64,000 nucleotides of DNA from Adiantum capillus-veneris (taxonomy: Eukaryota > Streptophyta > Polypodiopsida > Polypodiales > Pteridaceae): NCBI GenBank assembly GCA_014529385.2, contig CM043957.1, positions 86,312,881 through 86,376,880 on the forward strand. Reading direction: 5' to 3'. Shown piece by piece: positions 11,841 through 23,516 of this stretch. A program made the translations under genes and the position numbers. The notes under the pieces were generated by a model. The model was given only the letters and a program-made list of their open reading frames with translations, made no database searches and had not been told where the DNA came from. The stretch's first letter is position 1; each line of letters begins with the position of its first letter.

Positions 11841-11983
11841 TCACGAGAGGCTTAGTTATTAGTTATTCAAACAAATAACTAAGTCTCATTCTTGGTCACA
11901 CACAAAAAAGAGCATTAGATGAATAACTATGTCCACCCTTTGTAACTATGCCAATTTTAGCATAGTTGTGAAGTTCAAAGCTT

Positions 11984-12206
11984 AGTTGGGACCCGGGGCG
12001 GTCACTTATCAAAAGCTTCCTATATCAAGTGAGTTCAAGAGGTTATTAATAATACCTCAATATACATACTATATTTACACTACGTGCCTATTTAAAAAAC
12101 CCCCACCCCCCTCTGTATGTATACATTTTGATCTTTTAATAATCCTCTCCGGTAACTCACGTGATAGCATACACATTCTAAAAAGTGACCGCCCCGGGAG
12201 TTGGGA
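11984..12206. mobile_element. 207-bp MITE with 8-bp target duplication
   Basis: AGTTGGGA occurs at 11984-11991 and 12199-12206. Between them the element begins CCCGGGGCGGTCACTT and ends with its exact 16-base reverse complement. The interior is AT-rich and non-coding. An 8-bp duplication points to the hAT superfamily or a relative, although the GC-rich ends are not a classic hAT end. Confidence 0.88.
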
Positions 12207-12314
12207 GGATGAACGAATAACTAAGCCTCGCGTGACCATGCAAGAGCTTTGTCTGGACATAGTTGGCTTAGTCATCTATAACTGATAACTAAGCCTCACG
12301 TGACCATAGCCTAA

Positions 12315-12657
12315 CATAGGAATGTTCATACCACCATTACAATCTTTAACAAGTGATAAATCATGAGGCTTGCACATAGATGGCCATCCACAATAAACTA
12401 AACACGTACCCCCAATGACCAATGGGATGTTATTGGTTAACTGCTTTGAAAGATATTGTGGCAAGAGAGGGAGGGACTTTATGTTGGTTACAAGGGTGAG
12501 CGCAAGAAATATTTAGGGACAAGGTCCTTGTATTGACAGTGGGAGGTACTAGTTAATAGAAGCTAAACTTTTAATCTCTTCTCTCTCCCTCCCTCTCTCT
12601 CTCTCTCTTTGCTTCCCACCCCTCTAACGCTCCCTCTCTCCGGGGAGGATACACAAT

Positions 12658-12722
<65 letters not shown>

Positions 12723-13168
12723 CGTTGAGTCAAAGGTAGGGAGTTGTGTCTTCTTGTGATTTGTACTCTCAATCTCTCACTCTAGCCTATATAGTAGGCA
12801 AGGGCATTGATAGACGAAGTGCCTACAAATTCTAGAAGTTTTTGAGCGGAAGGTAGCATGGAGATTGTTATAAGAAAACCGGGGTCCAACAAGCTGAAAT
12901 TGAAAGGCCCGGTTAGATTTTGAGCTTGCCTTGAAGAAAACCGGAGATTTACACGAATTACGGGCAAAAACTTCAAATTTTGACATAAAAACCGGGAGAA
13001 TTTAAAGTTTGCCCTGTATTTTCCTAGCCCTGGGCCGAGAGAAGGCTACTTTAGCAGCTGAACGGATGTGGGAAAACTTGAGAAGGGAAGAGCTCTCTTT
13101 GTTCATGCGACTTATGAGGACCAAGGGAAGGCACGAGAATCTACAGGCCAAGGGGACATGATGAGGGC
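12315..13168. other. unassigned sequence with GA/CT microsatellites
   Basis: It contains a CT run (about 12583-12617) and a (GA)n run (about 12658-12722) with one C interruption. No supportable gene or element ends were seen. Confidence 0.7.
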
Positions 13169-13512
13169 TTAAACATTCAACTTCACGTCCATAAGATTAC
13201 GATGGCGTATCGACCCTAGTGCAACCAATTCCGTCAAGAAGATTGGGTTATTATTGATTGAAAGCACCTTCACTGCCGCATCCATCTGTTGGACTGTAGT
13301 TGCTCTGTAGACTTTGCTCATGCCTCCTATACCAATAAGTCTTGAGTCATTGAAATTGTATGTTGCTACTTCGAGCTCTTTTATTGTGAACCATCTCAAA
13401 TGTCTGCTATATTCTGGAACTTCATCCCTTGGTTAGGCTGCAGCAACCCTTTTCATCCTTCGGCAGCAAAAGATGAATAGCAAGACCAGACATACAAACC
13501 AGTAATCAAACC
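13169..13512 (-). pseudogene. LRR receptor-like kinase fragment (TM, juxtamembrane, N-lobe)
   Basis: Reading leftward, the minus strand encodes a hydrophobic segment (VCLVLLFIFCC) followed by basic residues. A stop at 13433-13435 comes next, then the juxtamembrane and the start of a kinase domain: FTIKELEVAT, glycine loop GIGGMSKVY, AVKVL with the ATP-binding Lys, and IRHRNLM. These match the transmembrane-to-N-lobe region of plant LRR receptor kinases. The catalytic loop and everything after it are absent and the frame ends at 13169, so no active kinase can be made. It may be a transposon-carried or duplicated gene fragment. The family call is firm; no orthologue can be named. Confidence 0.75.
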
Positions 13513-15206
13513 ATACCAAAAAGATCAAAAACTACTTTAATTAAAGTCCAGATCCACAAGCACCAAATGTCCTCTACGAAAAAAAGATTCATTACATCTG
13601 TCGATAGACTTCAGATTTTGTCATACTACAAATATATTGAACAAAATTTTGATGACTTGTTAAAACAAGTATTTCAAGCTAAGGAAATGGTTTAAGCCTT
13701 TGAAAACCCACGGCAATGAAACTCTATTGATTTCAACAAAATCATTATGAGACTCTACCTCCTCTTCACTCCCACTGGATCGTTGAGCATGTCTATTACA
13801 AAAGCACTCGTTGTGGACTCATGCCAAATAACCTCTACAAACAAAACCTAAATACCATTAAGCAACTAAAAACAAACAAGTTCATGCAGCATCTAGAACA
13901 CATATAACCAAAATAAAAATTGATCAATGTAACAATACATAAGCACACCTCCTGCAGCTCAATCTGGAAACGACTCATAATTGCATACATATTGGTCAAG
14001 AAAACCATAAACTACCATGTTCTCTTGCTTGATAAGATCATCGACTTGTCCAAAATAAAACAAATGACCCTGTAGAAGCCATGTATTTTTAAAACATAGA
14101 TCTAACTGGGTTGACATTCTAAAATTACTGAAAGTCTTAACTTACTTTTGACACACGACGGACGATGAGCCCATAGCCTATTCAGTCGAATGCAAGCCAC
14201 ACACACCGCAACATGCGGTGGATACAGAAGCAGGACTGTCAAGAAGATCTAGAAGAGGAAGGGTGTCGCATGGCACTCGTGGCCAATAATAGAGAGAGAA
14301 AGATAGAGAAGTGATTTTGGGAAGAGCGTTGGGGTGCAATGCTAGCTAGGAGTGCCTATCATATCCATGTTGACAGAGCATGTATGCCCCTGTGTGTTTG
14401 TGTGTAGTTTGCTTTGGGCATGAAGGACGCATCAGATCGAGGGGGAGAGGCAGGTGAGGAGGCCTCCAAGAAGTTCATCAGCAGTCCACCAGGGGGGATC
14501 CAGAGGCAGCCAAGGAGGTGTGCAGGAGAAGAGGCAGTACCAGCGAGACCCTCCCATGCGCAAACCAGTGTAGGCCTCACAGACATGAACAAGGGCTACC
14601 CATACCCCAACACGCACACAATGCCCTCAGGTCATAGATCTTTTTTCTTCTGTCCCAACATGTAGGTGCGTAGCCGCCATGGCTCTGTTTTCTCTCTATC
14701 TTATGCGCAAGCAGGGTAGTACCGCCCTCTTCAGAGTAGGTGATACCCATGTTGAATTCCTTGCCACTTTGACTACGAGACTGCAATGGTTGGCTTGTTT
14801 CTCATACATGAACACACATTTCATAGCTTCTGTAGGTAAGTGGCAACAAGCTCTGCATGGAGATGATCTCCCTCTCTCTCTCTCTCTTTCTCAACTTGAA
14901 GTCCTACCCTCACCTTGCAGCAGGCCAGCAAACCCTGCTCACGCGCCACAGTAGAGCAAGGGAGAGAGCTCGTGAACCTCGCCTAGCACATCTCTACACC
15001 CTCTACCACCTGCACCATCTCTGTAAAAATCGAGGCCACCAAACCCACCACTCATTCTTTGAGTCAAGAATCTTGAAAAAAATCTTTCACAAATCCCAAT
15101 GAGTGTTTTATTTATTGAAAGTATCATCCAATTCCACCCATAAATAAAGGCATGATTATCTTGTCTGCAGGAGGCTTCGTAATGAAGATCTTCTATTTCT
15201 ATCATC
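13513..15206. other. no supportable gene
   Basis: Mixed sequence with a short CT run near 14870. Overlapping open frames around 14360-15100 occur on both strands with no recognisable domain and look like chance frames in GC-richer DNA. Confidence 0.6.
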
Positions 15207-15437
15207 TAATGCCGGATCTATGAAGCTAGCTTCAAGGTACTCTCGGATTGCATAAGTTTCTACAACAGCTCCAATATAAACAAACAGCAAGAGGTACTTC
15301 TTGATGGATCATATACACACCTACAGAGAATGCTGGATGAATGCCGAACGGATGGGGAAAGATTAAGGAGGCTACACAGTAATGGTATTCGGCTTGTCAC
15401 CCACCTTCATGAGTTCTTGCTTACCCTAACAGAATAG
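15207..15437 (+). CDS. possible orphan exon, unknown protein
   Basis: Between a TAA at 15207-15209 and a TAG at 15435-15437 the plus strand stays open for about 75 codons. The predicted peptide looks protein-like, with a charged helical stretch (QRMLDECRTDGERLRRLHS) followed by RLVTHLHEFLLTLTE. There is no obvious start Met, so it would be a last exon or a gene fragment. I do not recognise the family. The alternative is a chance frame. Confidence 0.25.
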
Positions 15438-15607
15438 AGCCCTCACTAAGATTGTAATTTTGAACACCAAAGATTTTATATCCATTGACCAAACTATACC
15501 TCAAGTGGTAGTCCTTTGTAATTGCGCTTCTTCTTTAATATAATTCTGCTCTCGCCCTTTATGGTATTATAAAAAAAAACAATTTTTTTCAAATAATCTT
15601 CACTTTT

Positions 15608-15925
15608 TCATTAGCAAAAAGAGAAGGTATCATTAAGGCCAAACCCTTTGGGGTAGGCCAAAAATACAACCTCTCATTTTTCATTAGCAAAAAGGGGAGG
15701 CATCAGCAATGCCTTACCCCTTTGGGGCAGCCCAAAAAATGAGAGTTTTTTACATCTCTCCCTTTTCATTAGCAAAAAGGGGAGGCATCACTAAGGCCTT
15801 AACCCTTTGGGACATGCCAAAAAATGAGATTTTTTTCCCTTAAATCTCTCCTTTTTCATTAGCAAAAAGAAGATGAATCACTTAGTCCTTACCCCTTTGG
15901 GGCAGGCCAAAAAGGAGAGGTGTGG
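15608..15925. repeat. ~85-bp tandem array, four copies
   Basis: Each copy contains CATTAGCAAAAAG, a purine-rich GGGGAGGCATCA, ACCCCTTTGGGGCAGGCC and AAAAATGAGA. Copies begin at about 15610, 15685, 15767 and 15857 and differ by substitutions and small indels. The CCCCTTTGGGG core is a perfect palindrome. Confidence 0.85.
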
Positions 15926-16311
15926 ACACATGGCACACAGAGAGCCAGACACGCATGGCCAGAGCAGGACGCGCGTTCGAGGGTGGAGCTTGCAATGAAG
16001 CATGTCATCCAACATTGAGCACAAACAAAAAACGCCAAGGTCGGGTGCACAACTGAGGTAGCACCTTCTGTATTGGTTGATCAAGGGACGGAAAAGAAGC
16101 ATTGACAAGCGACGCATGAGGGACCATGATAAATCTGCGACAGATGGTGCATCCAAGGCAGCCATGTGCTATGGCAAAGAGGTCTCGATGGGGGATGATG
16201 CATGCGTTCCTCAAGTTGCTTCTTGGGAGATCCTGCAAACGCAAGGTCGAACGTCTCGAGGAGGAGCTCGATCATAGAAGAGGTGGGGAGGTTGGAGCGA
16301 ACCCTGCATTG

Positions 16312-16391
<80 letters not shown>

Positions 16392-17230
16392 TCTTTACAG
16401 GCACAGAATCAGTCCAAGATCTGGTCTGACGTGCAGTGTTTTATCAAGACTCAATTGTGTATGTTTTTAGTCAATGTAAGCTATATTGTGTCGGTACGGT
16501 TGGAGGTGGGTAGGAGAAAAGATGTCTAGCATCCGAAGTTGAACCGAGGGAGGGTAAGCTCCATCATTCAAGCAATTAGAAAGAGTTGTAGCAGGGCACA
16601 AGACCATGATGGAATGACTGTGTCTGTGTGGGAATAGGCGTGTGAGGGGAGCGAGGCAAAATCCATTACGTTGGACGAGTGTGTGGGAATACGATGCATG
16701 AGAAAGGGTAGGGAGCGGATCTTCTAAGATTCGCCTTAAGAAATGTATGTAGAGCCAGTAGGAATCTATATTCAAATTTGATGGTAGTGAGAGACACCCA
16801 AATTGGCTCACATGAATATAAACCTTTAAAATATTTTAAGGATCATAATGTTCTAAAGCCTTGTAATGGAGTCACACAAATGCTCACGCTCAAACACCAT
16901 TTATACTTTGATTACGGAGCTAGAAGATAAGAAAAATCCTTAATAAGATTTTTCTTTTGTAAAATTGGTATTGAATGGTTTTAAACATGAACACACAAGA
17001 TCTTGAGAGTTGCCAAAAAAATATAATCTACAAAATTTTGCAAAAAAAAGAAAAAAAAATTGAGCAAGCAAGTGGCTTGTTCTCAACCAAAGACCCCACC
17101 CAAATTTATTTAGAAGCATGCAAGTATGGTAATCAAATTTGCAAGCCTCATTATTTGATAACATCTAATGGCAAAGTATTGAAAATAGCAATTGTACTTA
17201 AAACGTAGGCGTGCTTAAAACGTAGCAAAT
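15926..17230. other. unassigned sequence with (CT)n(CA)n microsatellite
   Basis: A CT run and CA run abut at about 16314-16388. Overlapping frames on both strands across 15880-16810 have no recognisable domains. A stretch at about 16787-16850 resembles 26277-26340 near the glycerol-phosphatase gene, suggesting a dispersed repeat. Confidence 0.6.
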
Positions 17231-17259
17231 TGCTTTAGTGATGCATGATTGTAATTAAA

Positions 17260-17611
17260 ATCATTGATTGACTCAAGTTATATGCTAGCTTAGGTTAAGG
17301 TGGATAGATTAGTGTGCCATTGTTGGCCATGGTTAGAATAGAGTTAATCTACAACTTAATGATGCAGTCACTACAAATTAATATGGTTGCAAATGGTAGC
17401 ATGCACAAAACAAGGAAAGTGGCACATTCTAATCCTTCCACCTCATAAGGTTGACTCATAAAACAAGGAAAGTGGCACATTCTATTCCTTCCACCTCATA
17501 AGGTTGACTGGGCTTTCCAAATCACATGGGCTATTTCTACAAGGCTTGCACATAATCCCATGACATGGAGAGGGGCTTTACACAAGATGAAGCAAAGTTT
17601 GTATCTCAACA
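17260..17611 (-). repeat. old Copia-type LTR
   Basis: On the minus strand a purine tract (AAGAGGAGGAT) is followed by TGTTGAGATAC, as at the polypurine tract/3' LTR boundary of plant Copia elements. The following ~350 bases are homologous, but diverged, to 24430-24760 in the opposite orientation. An internal ~53-bp unit is duplicated at about 17407-17511. The outer end was not located. Confidence 0.55.
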
Positions 17612-18643
17612 ATCCTCCTCTTGTGAGTTTTGTTATAAGCACTACACAACCCTCGCCTCAAAATGTGCAAAGGGTGAGGCACACAATACACAAGGCTCTA
17701 CTTAAGCACAAGTAGGTGGACAAACTCACAATCCTTTCCTACACACAAAGACGGTTGGTACATAAAAAGTTGCCTTGATTTACAATGTATCACCGATTTT
17801 GTAGAGTAAGTCCACCACGGTTCTCTTTGCCATCAAAGTTTTTATAGCAAGGTTGATTTTTTATTTTCCTTTATCTTTGTGATTTGCTACTTGTGGTTGT
17901 TTATCTGTAAGTGGCCACGGATTTTACATAGATTAACTTCATAACAATCTTTGGAGAGGTGATTAGTTCTTTCACAATGTGTATATTTCCAATTTCTCTT
18001 ATTGTTGAAGTTGAAGCATTTAAATGTGAAAACTAGAGCTCCTCCTATCTCTCTTTGGTTGCCCTTAAGCTTTTTCTCATGCTCATGAAGAAAACTAGTG
18101 ATACATTATCAATTGGAGGCATGAGGTCTTTCTCTTTGAGCACTATCACAATTTGCCCAGAATCTACATCAAGTACAACCTTTAGTAGCAAAGCTACTTT
18201 GTCATTTTTCTCTGTAGGTATTTCATACAAGCTACTTGCATGCAAATTCTTTTGAGCGTTTTGACAAGGGAAGACACATCATCCCCGAGCTCCATGAACA
18301 AGCCATAGAGTTGCATTTTCAATGCAAGTTTGGAATGTTTGGCAATAGCTCCAAAGTGCCTCTCTAAGGTGATCGATCTCCCGTGTGCAATGGTACACCG
18401 TCAAAGATAGTACACAAAGTTTTCATTAAGAAAATTGAGTAGGATGGCTAGGGCTTTCTCATCTTTGGCTAAAAATTGTGTTGGCGTTGCCTTGAGGATT
18501 TGGATCAAGGATGGTTGAGTCAAACGTGAGATGAAACTCTAGATTGACCCGATTGCCCACCTTCACAAGATTTCAACACACGTGTGGAATCTAGAAAAGC
18601 CACACTTGAGCACTTGTTGTGTGTAGTGCGTAGAGCACTGTCT
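17612..18643. other. unassigned, possibly decayed Copia interior
   Basis: It lies upstream of the old LTR on the minus strand, where a Copia interior would be expected. No reverse transcriptase, integrase or gag motif could be read. Short frames near 18045-18255 on both strands are unrecognised. Confidence 0.4.
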
Positions 18644-18873
18644 TGTTGGAATTAGGGTTGCAAGTAAATGCACACAGCTTGGAGAAGACGAAGGAAGATC
18701 AAGGCACATAACTGAGAGTGTATTACTTAGTGTGCAATGGAAAGATGGATAGCCCTAGAGTGATGGGCGTATATACAATGCACGGGAGGGGGAAAAACCT
18801 CCTAAAGAGGGAAAAAATGCCCCGGTGGTCCTAGTGTGTTCATACACATCACTACCACATGTATATGGTAACA
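18644..18873 (-). repeat. Copia 3' LTR (left)
   Basis: Pairs with 23517-23745. It starts TGTTGGAATTAGGG and ends GGTAACA as read on the plus strand. Confidence 0.93.
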
Positions 18874-18948
18874 AATTCCCCCTGGACTGATGCTGTGAAC
18901 GAGAGCTGGCACATGAGTAAACGGAAGTGCCATGTCTTGAGGACATGA

Positions 18949-19536
18949 TCAGTCCACAAAGGGGAGTAAGCCCAAAGCTTTGTGGAAAGCTTCGATCTTC
19001 TCACGAGACAATGCCTTTGTGAAAAGATCTGCAAGGTTGTCCTGTGTTGGCACATAAGCCAAGCTGATCTCTCCTGCTAAGAGCCTCTCCCTGACATAGT
19101 GGTAATGCACCTCAATGTGCTTTGTGCAAGCATGAAAAACTGGGTTCCTCCCAACTGCCAATGTGCTCTGACTGTCAGTTTAGATAGTGTTGGCAGTGTC
19201 TTGTCCAATACCCAAATCAGCCATAAGGCGTTTGAGCCAAACACACTCAATCGTAGCTATGAAGACTTCCCTGTACTCAGCCTAACAACTAGAAGTGGCC
19301 ACAATAGGTTACTTCTTGCTCAACCATGATATACATGAACTACCAATCATGAAACAAAAACCACTTGTGGACACTCGCATGTCAAAACAACCAGCCCAAT
19401 CTGAGTCCGAAAAAGCATGTAAGTCTGGCGGCAATGATCCCCCCTTGGGATAAAACAAGCCAAGATATAAAGTGCCACTAAGGTAGCGGAAAATCCTCTT
19501 GACAGCCTGCCAATGCTTAGGCCCTGGGCTATGCAT
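18949..19536 (-). pseudogene. Copia RNase H domain
   Basis: Two frames (19309-19536 and 18949-19161) carry the typical end of a Copia polyprotein. HWQAVKRIFRYLSGTLYLGL leads into SDSDWAGCFDMRVSTSGFCF. The downstream segment has the signature HIEVHYHYVRE and VPTQDNLADLFTKAL. RNase H removes the RNA template during reverse transcription. A stop or frame change separates the two parts, so the domain is not continuous. Confidence 0.9.
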
Positions 19537-19732
19537 AAATCTGTTGACCTGTGAGACTGCAAACTGAATATCCGGCCTCGTGTTGCATACATAAATGAGG
19601 CATCCACAGCAGTTTGGTAAAGAGTAACATCTACAGGATCACTAGCATCAGGAAGACTCAATTTCAAACTTGTTTCCATGGGAGTGGCAATAGCTTTGTA
19701 ATTCTCAAGGCCAAATTTACATAGCAATGTCT

Positions 19733-20620
19733 CTATGAAACTTTTCTGACACAAGGCAATATCACCATCACGTTGTTAAACTGTATGTCCAAGTAATGAT
19801 GCAACAACCCCAAATCTTTCATCTTGAAAGTAGCATTCAAATCAACCTTAAATTCAGCAATATGTCTCTCATTTGGTCCAGTGATCATCAAATCATCTAC
19901 ATAAAGAACCACAATGAGAAGTACATCACCCTCACGCTTTACATACAATGTGCTTTCTGTTGGACTGTTACAAAAGCTTCGTTTGACCAAATGAGTGTCA
20001 GCTTTCTCATACCAAGCACGAGGAGATTGCTTCAACCCATACAAAGCCTTTTTACATCTGCACACTTTGTCCTCTTGTCCTTTCTTGACAAAATCATGAG
20101 GCTGCATTACATAAACTTCCTCAAATATGTCACCATTCAAGAAAGGAGTAACAATGTTTGATTGATGTACATCCCAACCAAAATGAGCTGCCAATGCACA
20201 TAGAAAATGCACAGTATTCATACGACAAGTGGGAGCAAAAGTCTCTTCATAATCTATGCCTTTTTGTTGTGCATAACCCTTTGCAACAAGTCGAGCCTTA
20301 TGGCGATCGATCTCACCATCTGGCTTGCGTTTCAACTAGTAAACCCACTTCCTACCAATGGCCTTTTTGCCAGGAGGCAATTCACATAAAGTCCATGTGT
20401 CATTTTCTATAAGTGCATCATATTCTGATTGCATGGCAGCCATCCAATTTTCTGAATTCTGTGCTTCATCAAAAGATAGAGGTTCCTCAACATCATGTAA
20501 GCTAGACACAGCCAAAGCATAACAATCTGATGCATAAGATGCATGGCTAGAGCCTGAACGAGTACGACTAGACAAAGGTGCATCCAATTTACTGTCACGC
20601 AATGTATGCACCCGGACCAT
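19733..20620 (-). pseudogene. Copia reverse transcriptase
   Basis: The frame 20336-20620 gives the N-terminal RT signature (ENDTWTLCELPPGKKAIGRKWVY) and then hits a TAG near 20337. In-frame reading resumes at once in 19733-20335 with DRHKARLVAKGYAQQ, FLNGDIFEEVYV and the catalytic YVDDL. The single nonsense codon replaces what is normally a Lys codon. A frameshift near 19750 joins the connection region in 19347-19754. The enzyme would copy the element RNA into DNA in virus-like particles, but this copy cannot. Confidence 0.93.
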
Positions 20621-20842
20621 TTTGGCATACCTCTAGCCTACTCATTTTCAGCCCTTTCCTGATCAAGTATACATCATGTACATCTGCATCAATAATAGGC
20701 TGATCTGTAACATTTTTGGAAACCCCCATAGGCTATACTTTGCTTCATTGGAATTTACATTCGAACTTCCACCATTAAAAAGAGGCAACAAAGCATCACA
20801 AATGTCGTGTGAGCTTACATTACTATATTGTAGGACACTTGT

Positions 20843-21610
20843 TTAGTACATAAGTGGCACACAGATGGCCTCAAGCCAAAAAGAATACGGAAAAGCTTGA
20901 CTTCTGACCATACATCGTGCCATTTTCGTAAGTGACCTATTTTTTCTCTTAGAAACACCATTTTGTTGAGGTGTATAAGGCACTGTACATTGGTGTTTTA
21001 TCCCACGACTAGCCAGAAATGCATTAAATTCATGAGACATACACTCCCCCCCTTAATCGGAATGGAGGGTGCCCATAGTACATTTCGAGACATTTTCAAT
21101 CATAGCCAAAAATTATTAGAAGCACATAAAAACTTCGGACTTCATTTTAAGCAGAAATACCCATGCATGCCAGGAGTAATCATCAATAAAAGTCACAAAG
21201 TAAAGGTAATTTCCCAAGGACGGATTTTGCATGGACCCATAAACATCACTATGCACAAGCTGCAACCTACATGTGGCCCTAGTTGAACCATCCTTTGGAA
21301 ACTTCGAACGTTGTATCTTACCCAAAATACAACCTTCAGAAACATGTTTGACAAGTGCTTCAAGAGGCGGCAAAGAAGAAACCATATTAGATTTCTACAA
21401 ATGCAGCAAACTGGTAAAATTCAGATGCCCAAAACGTGCATGCCACATTTTTTCATCTGAAACAGCCCTTGAATCTGAAACTGCATTTGCAAAATTTTGT
21501 CCACACTTGTCATACAAAGTGAGCTTATACAGCCCACATCACAAAAGGTCAGATGCAACAATTTCATCACCAAAACTGAGATCATGAACTGTACATCTAT
21601 CATCCACAAA
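20843..21610 (-). pseudogene. Copia integrase and GAG-pre-integrase
   Basis: Read right to left in broken frames. Near 21116-21470 are a pre-integrase region and the core start (RLQLVHSDVYGSM, then YFVTFIDDYSWHAWVF). At 20843-21040 the core continues with SHEFNAFLASRGI and the hallmark YTPQQNGVSKRKNRSL, where the usual catalytic VERKN is SKRKN, so the Glu is lost. At least two frame changes occur. The call from motifs is firm; activity is excluded. Confidence 0.88.
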
Positions 21611-22093
21611 TTTGACTACAAGTCCAAGTCTAGCAAGTGCACATACAGACAAAAGATTCTTCTTGATCCCAGGTACGTAAAGTGCATCAAGAAGTGTGAA
21701 AGAACTGCCATTTGCAATAGTAAGCACAATCTTTCCAACCGCTTGAACCGGATAAGAGGCATTGTTGGCAGAAGTGACTGAATTCCCATGAGGGACAGAC
21801 TCGAGAGAGGTGAACAATTCACGATGTGAGGTAATGTGCTTTGTAGCACCACTATCAAAATACCACACATGTGAATCTGCAGCAACTGACATGCATGCAT
21901 CATGGACAACAGGATTGTAGATGCACTCTGCACTAAAAGCCCATTCTGCATCAACATCAGCATCACAATCTCCTTTCACAGAAGACTCAACAATGGCACC
22001 AATAGAACAATAGCGAATGATTCTGGCAGACTGCACGTCATGATAAATTGAAAGGCGACTTTTTGTATTGGGTTTTTCATCTCTTGTATCCAT
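21539..22093 (-). pseudogene. Copia aspartic protease region
   Basis: A 184-codon minus-strand frame includes VWYFDSGATKHITSHRELF, the DSG active site of Copia proteases. It continues with LLDALYVPGIKKNLLSVCALA, the usual pre-integrase leader. The protease would process the gag-pol polyprotein. Upstream it is separated from the zinc-knuckle frame by stops. Confidence 0.92.
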
Positions 22094-22144
22094 AATCTTT
22101 CATTCGGCTCTCAAAGCGTAACAAATACATAGGCTCCTTCCCTT

Positions 22145-23153
22145 TTACTTGGCATTCTCTAAATGTGTGCTTCCCGGTTTCAGCAAAGGTGCATTTGTAG
22201 TGGAACCAGCACTTGCAGTAGAACCACCCTCTTTCTTCTTGGCCTCTTTGGCCTTCAACTTAGGACACTGCTTGATCAAGTGATCATTAGCTTTACAATA
22301 ATGGCAACGCATCTTCTTTTTGCCCTTATCATTAGAATTTCCAGATGAATTGCTGCCAGCAAAAGCATTAGCAACAAAAGTATTGCCACTCGTAGTAGAA
22401 CCATAAGAAGTGGCTGCATTACTGTTACCACGCTTTCTTTGAGAAGCAATAAAAGCATGTTCAACTGCACGCTGCCTAGTCCTGTTTTTTTTGGGAAAGT
22501 GACTCTTGCAACAGCAATGTGCGTAATGCATCAAACTTGACAACTTCAGGGTTTCCTTGGGTCATAAGTCTCCAAGTACTAGCAAAAGTCTGGTAAGAAT
22601 CTGGTTAGGCAACAAGAACAGTCTGCACAAGGGAACTGTCTGAAATGACATAAACTGCAGAAATAAGTTGCTCATTGATATCCTTGACACCAGCAAGGAA
22701 AGCGTCCATATCATCTTCCTCATGCATAATCTTCGATTCCAGCTCTTTACGCAACAAAGCAATTTTAGCCTCATTGCGGCTTGCATAAAGACCTGTTGGA
22801 ATATCCCAAGCCTGTTTTGCAAATTTTGTTGAACAAATGTGAAGAGTAATGGTGCGCTTCACAGACAACGCAATCAATGCATGAGCCTGCGCATCCTTTA
22901 CATCCCAACGAGCTTGTTCTGTCGTAGGCAAAACAACTCTAATAGCAGCAATCCTTACAGAAAGACCTGCAACATCCTCAACATTGCCTACATCCTCAGA
23001 ACTAGGACGTACATCAATGCCCTGCACAATATTCCAGACACCCTTTGACACAAGAACATGTTGCATCATGTAAGCCCACATAGGGTAATTGTCCCCATCC
23101 AATCTGTCCTCAGTAGCAAACATCTTGAACACATTTGTGTTGTTGTCAGCCAT
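22145..23153 (-). pseudogene. Copia gag with zinc knuckle
   Basis: The frame at 22605-23153 starts MADNNTNVFKMFATEDRLDG and has DNYPMWAYMMQHVL, matching the UBN2/retrotran_gag capsid of plant Copia elements. A frame change follows. The frame at 22145-22543 then carries CHYCKANDHLIKQCP, an intact CX2CX4HX4C knuckle, before a Ser/Thr-rich tail. Gag forms the particle and binds genomic RNA. The start Met is about 350 bases inside the right LTR, as expected. Confidence 0.93.
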
Positions 23154-23502
23154 GGAAAATGCCTACACTTGATGTGAAAACTACCCGAAATGAGGAGAAA
23201 CTGAGTGAGAAAAACACGAGCTATATAGCACAACCCACAGCAGACTGTATGGGACCTATTATGTAGTAATTGGCGCTGACAAAAATTCTGCACAAAATGA
23301 TGAAATTGCATATGCAGACTTGGCTGTACTGGAAATGGAGGTCGAAATGAGCTCGAATCAAAAATCTGAGCAGACTAAGCTCTACGAGCTTGTGCAAAAT
23401 TTTTGTCGACCTGCGAACGCTTGCCAAAGCTCACAGAAATCGGAGAAAGGGAGCAGGTGTGTGCTGAAGCTGCTGGTGACTAAGCGTTGGAGGATGCAAC
23501 CT

Positions 23503-23514
23503 GCTCTGATACCA
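23503..23514 (-). promoter_or_regulatory. Copia primer-binding site (tRNA-iMet)
   Basis: The minus strand reads TGGTATCAGAGC two bases inside the right LTR. Confidence 0.93.
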
Positions 23515-23516
23515 AT

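Larger units (their letters stand above)
2248..12314. mobile_element. Harbinger/Tourist-like MITE split by an LTR retrotransposon
   Basis: The left end reads GGCTATGGTCACG from 2251. After removing the LTR element, the sequence continues at 11846 with AGAGGCTTAGTTAT. The right end, 12286-12311, is the inverted copy with one mismatch in about 26 bases. TAA flanks both ends (2248-2250 and 12312-12314). A 3-bp TAA/TTA target duplication with G-rich inverted ends fits PIF/Harbinger-derived MITEs. A second copy of the terminal repeat lies inside, at about 12214-12240. Without its two nested insertions the element is roughly 270 bp, with no coding capacity. The superfamily rests on the target duplication and ends only. 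Confidence 0.7.

Noticed and set aside
14359-15205. Overlapping frames of 60-90 codons on both strands as a gene
   Set aside because: No frame has a recognisable motif, several strands are open at once, and low-complexity CT sequence contributes.
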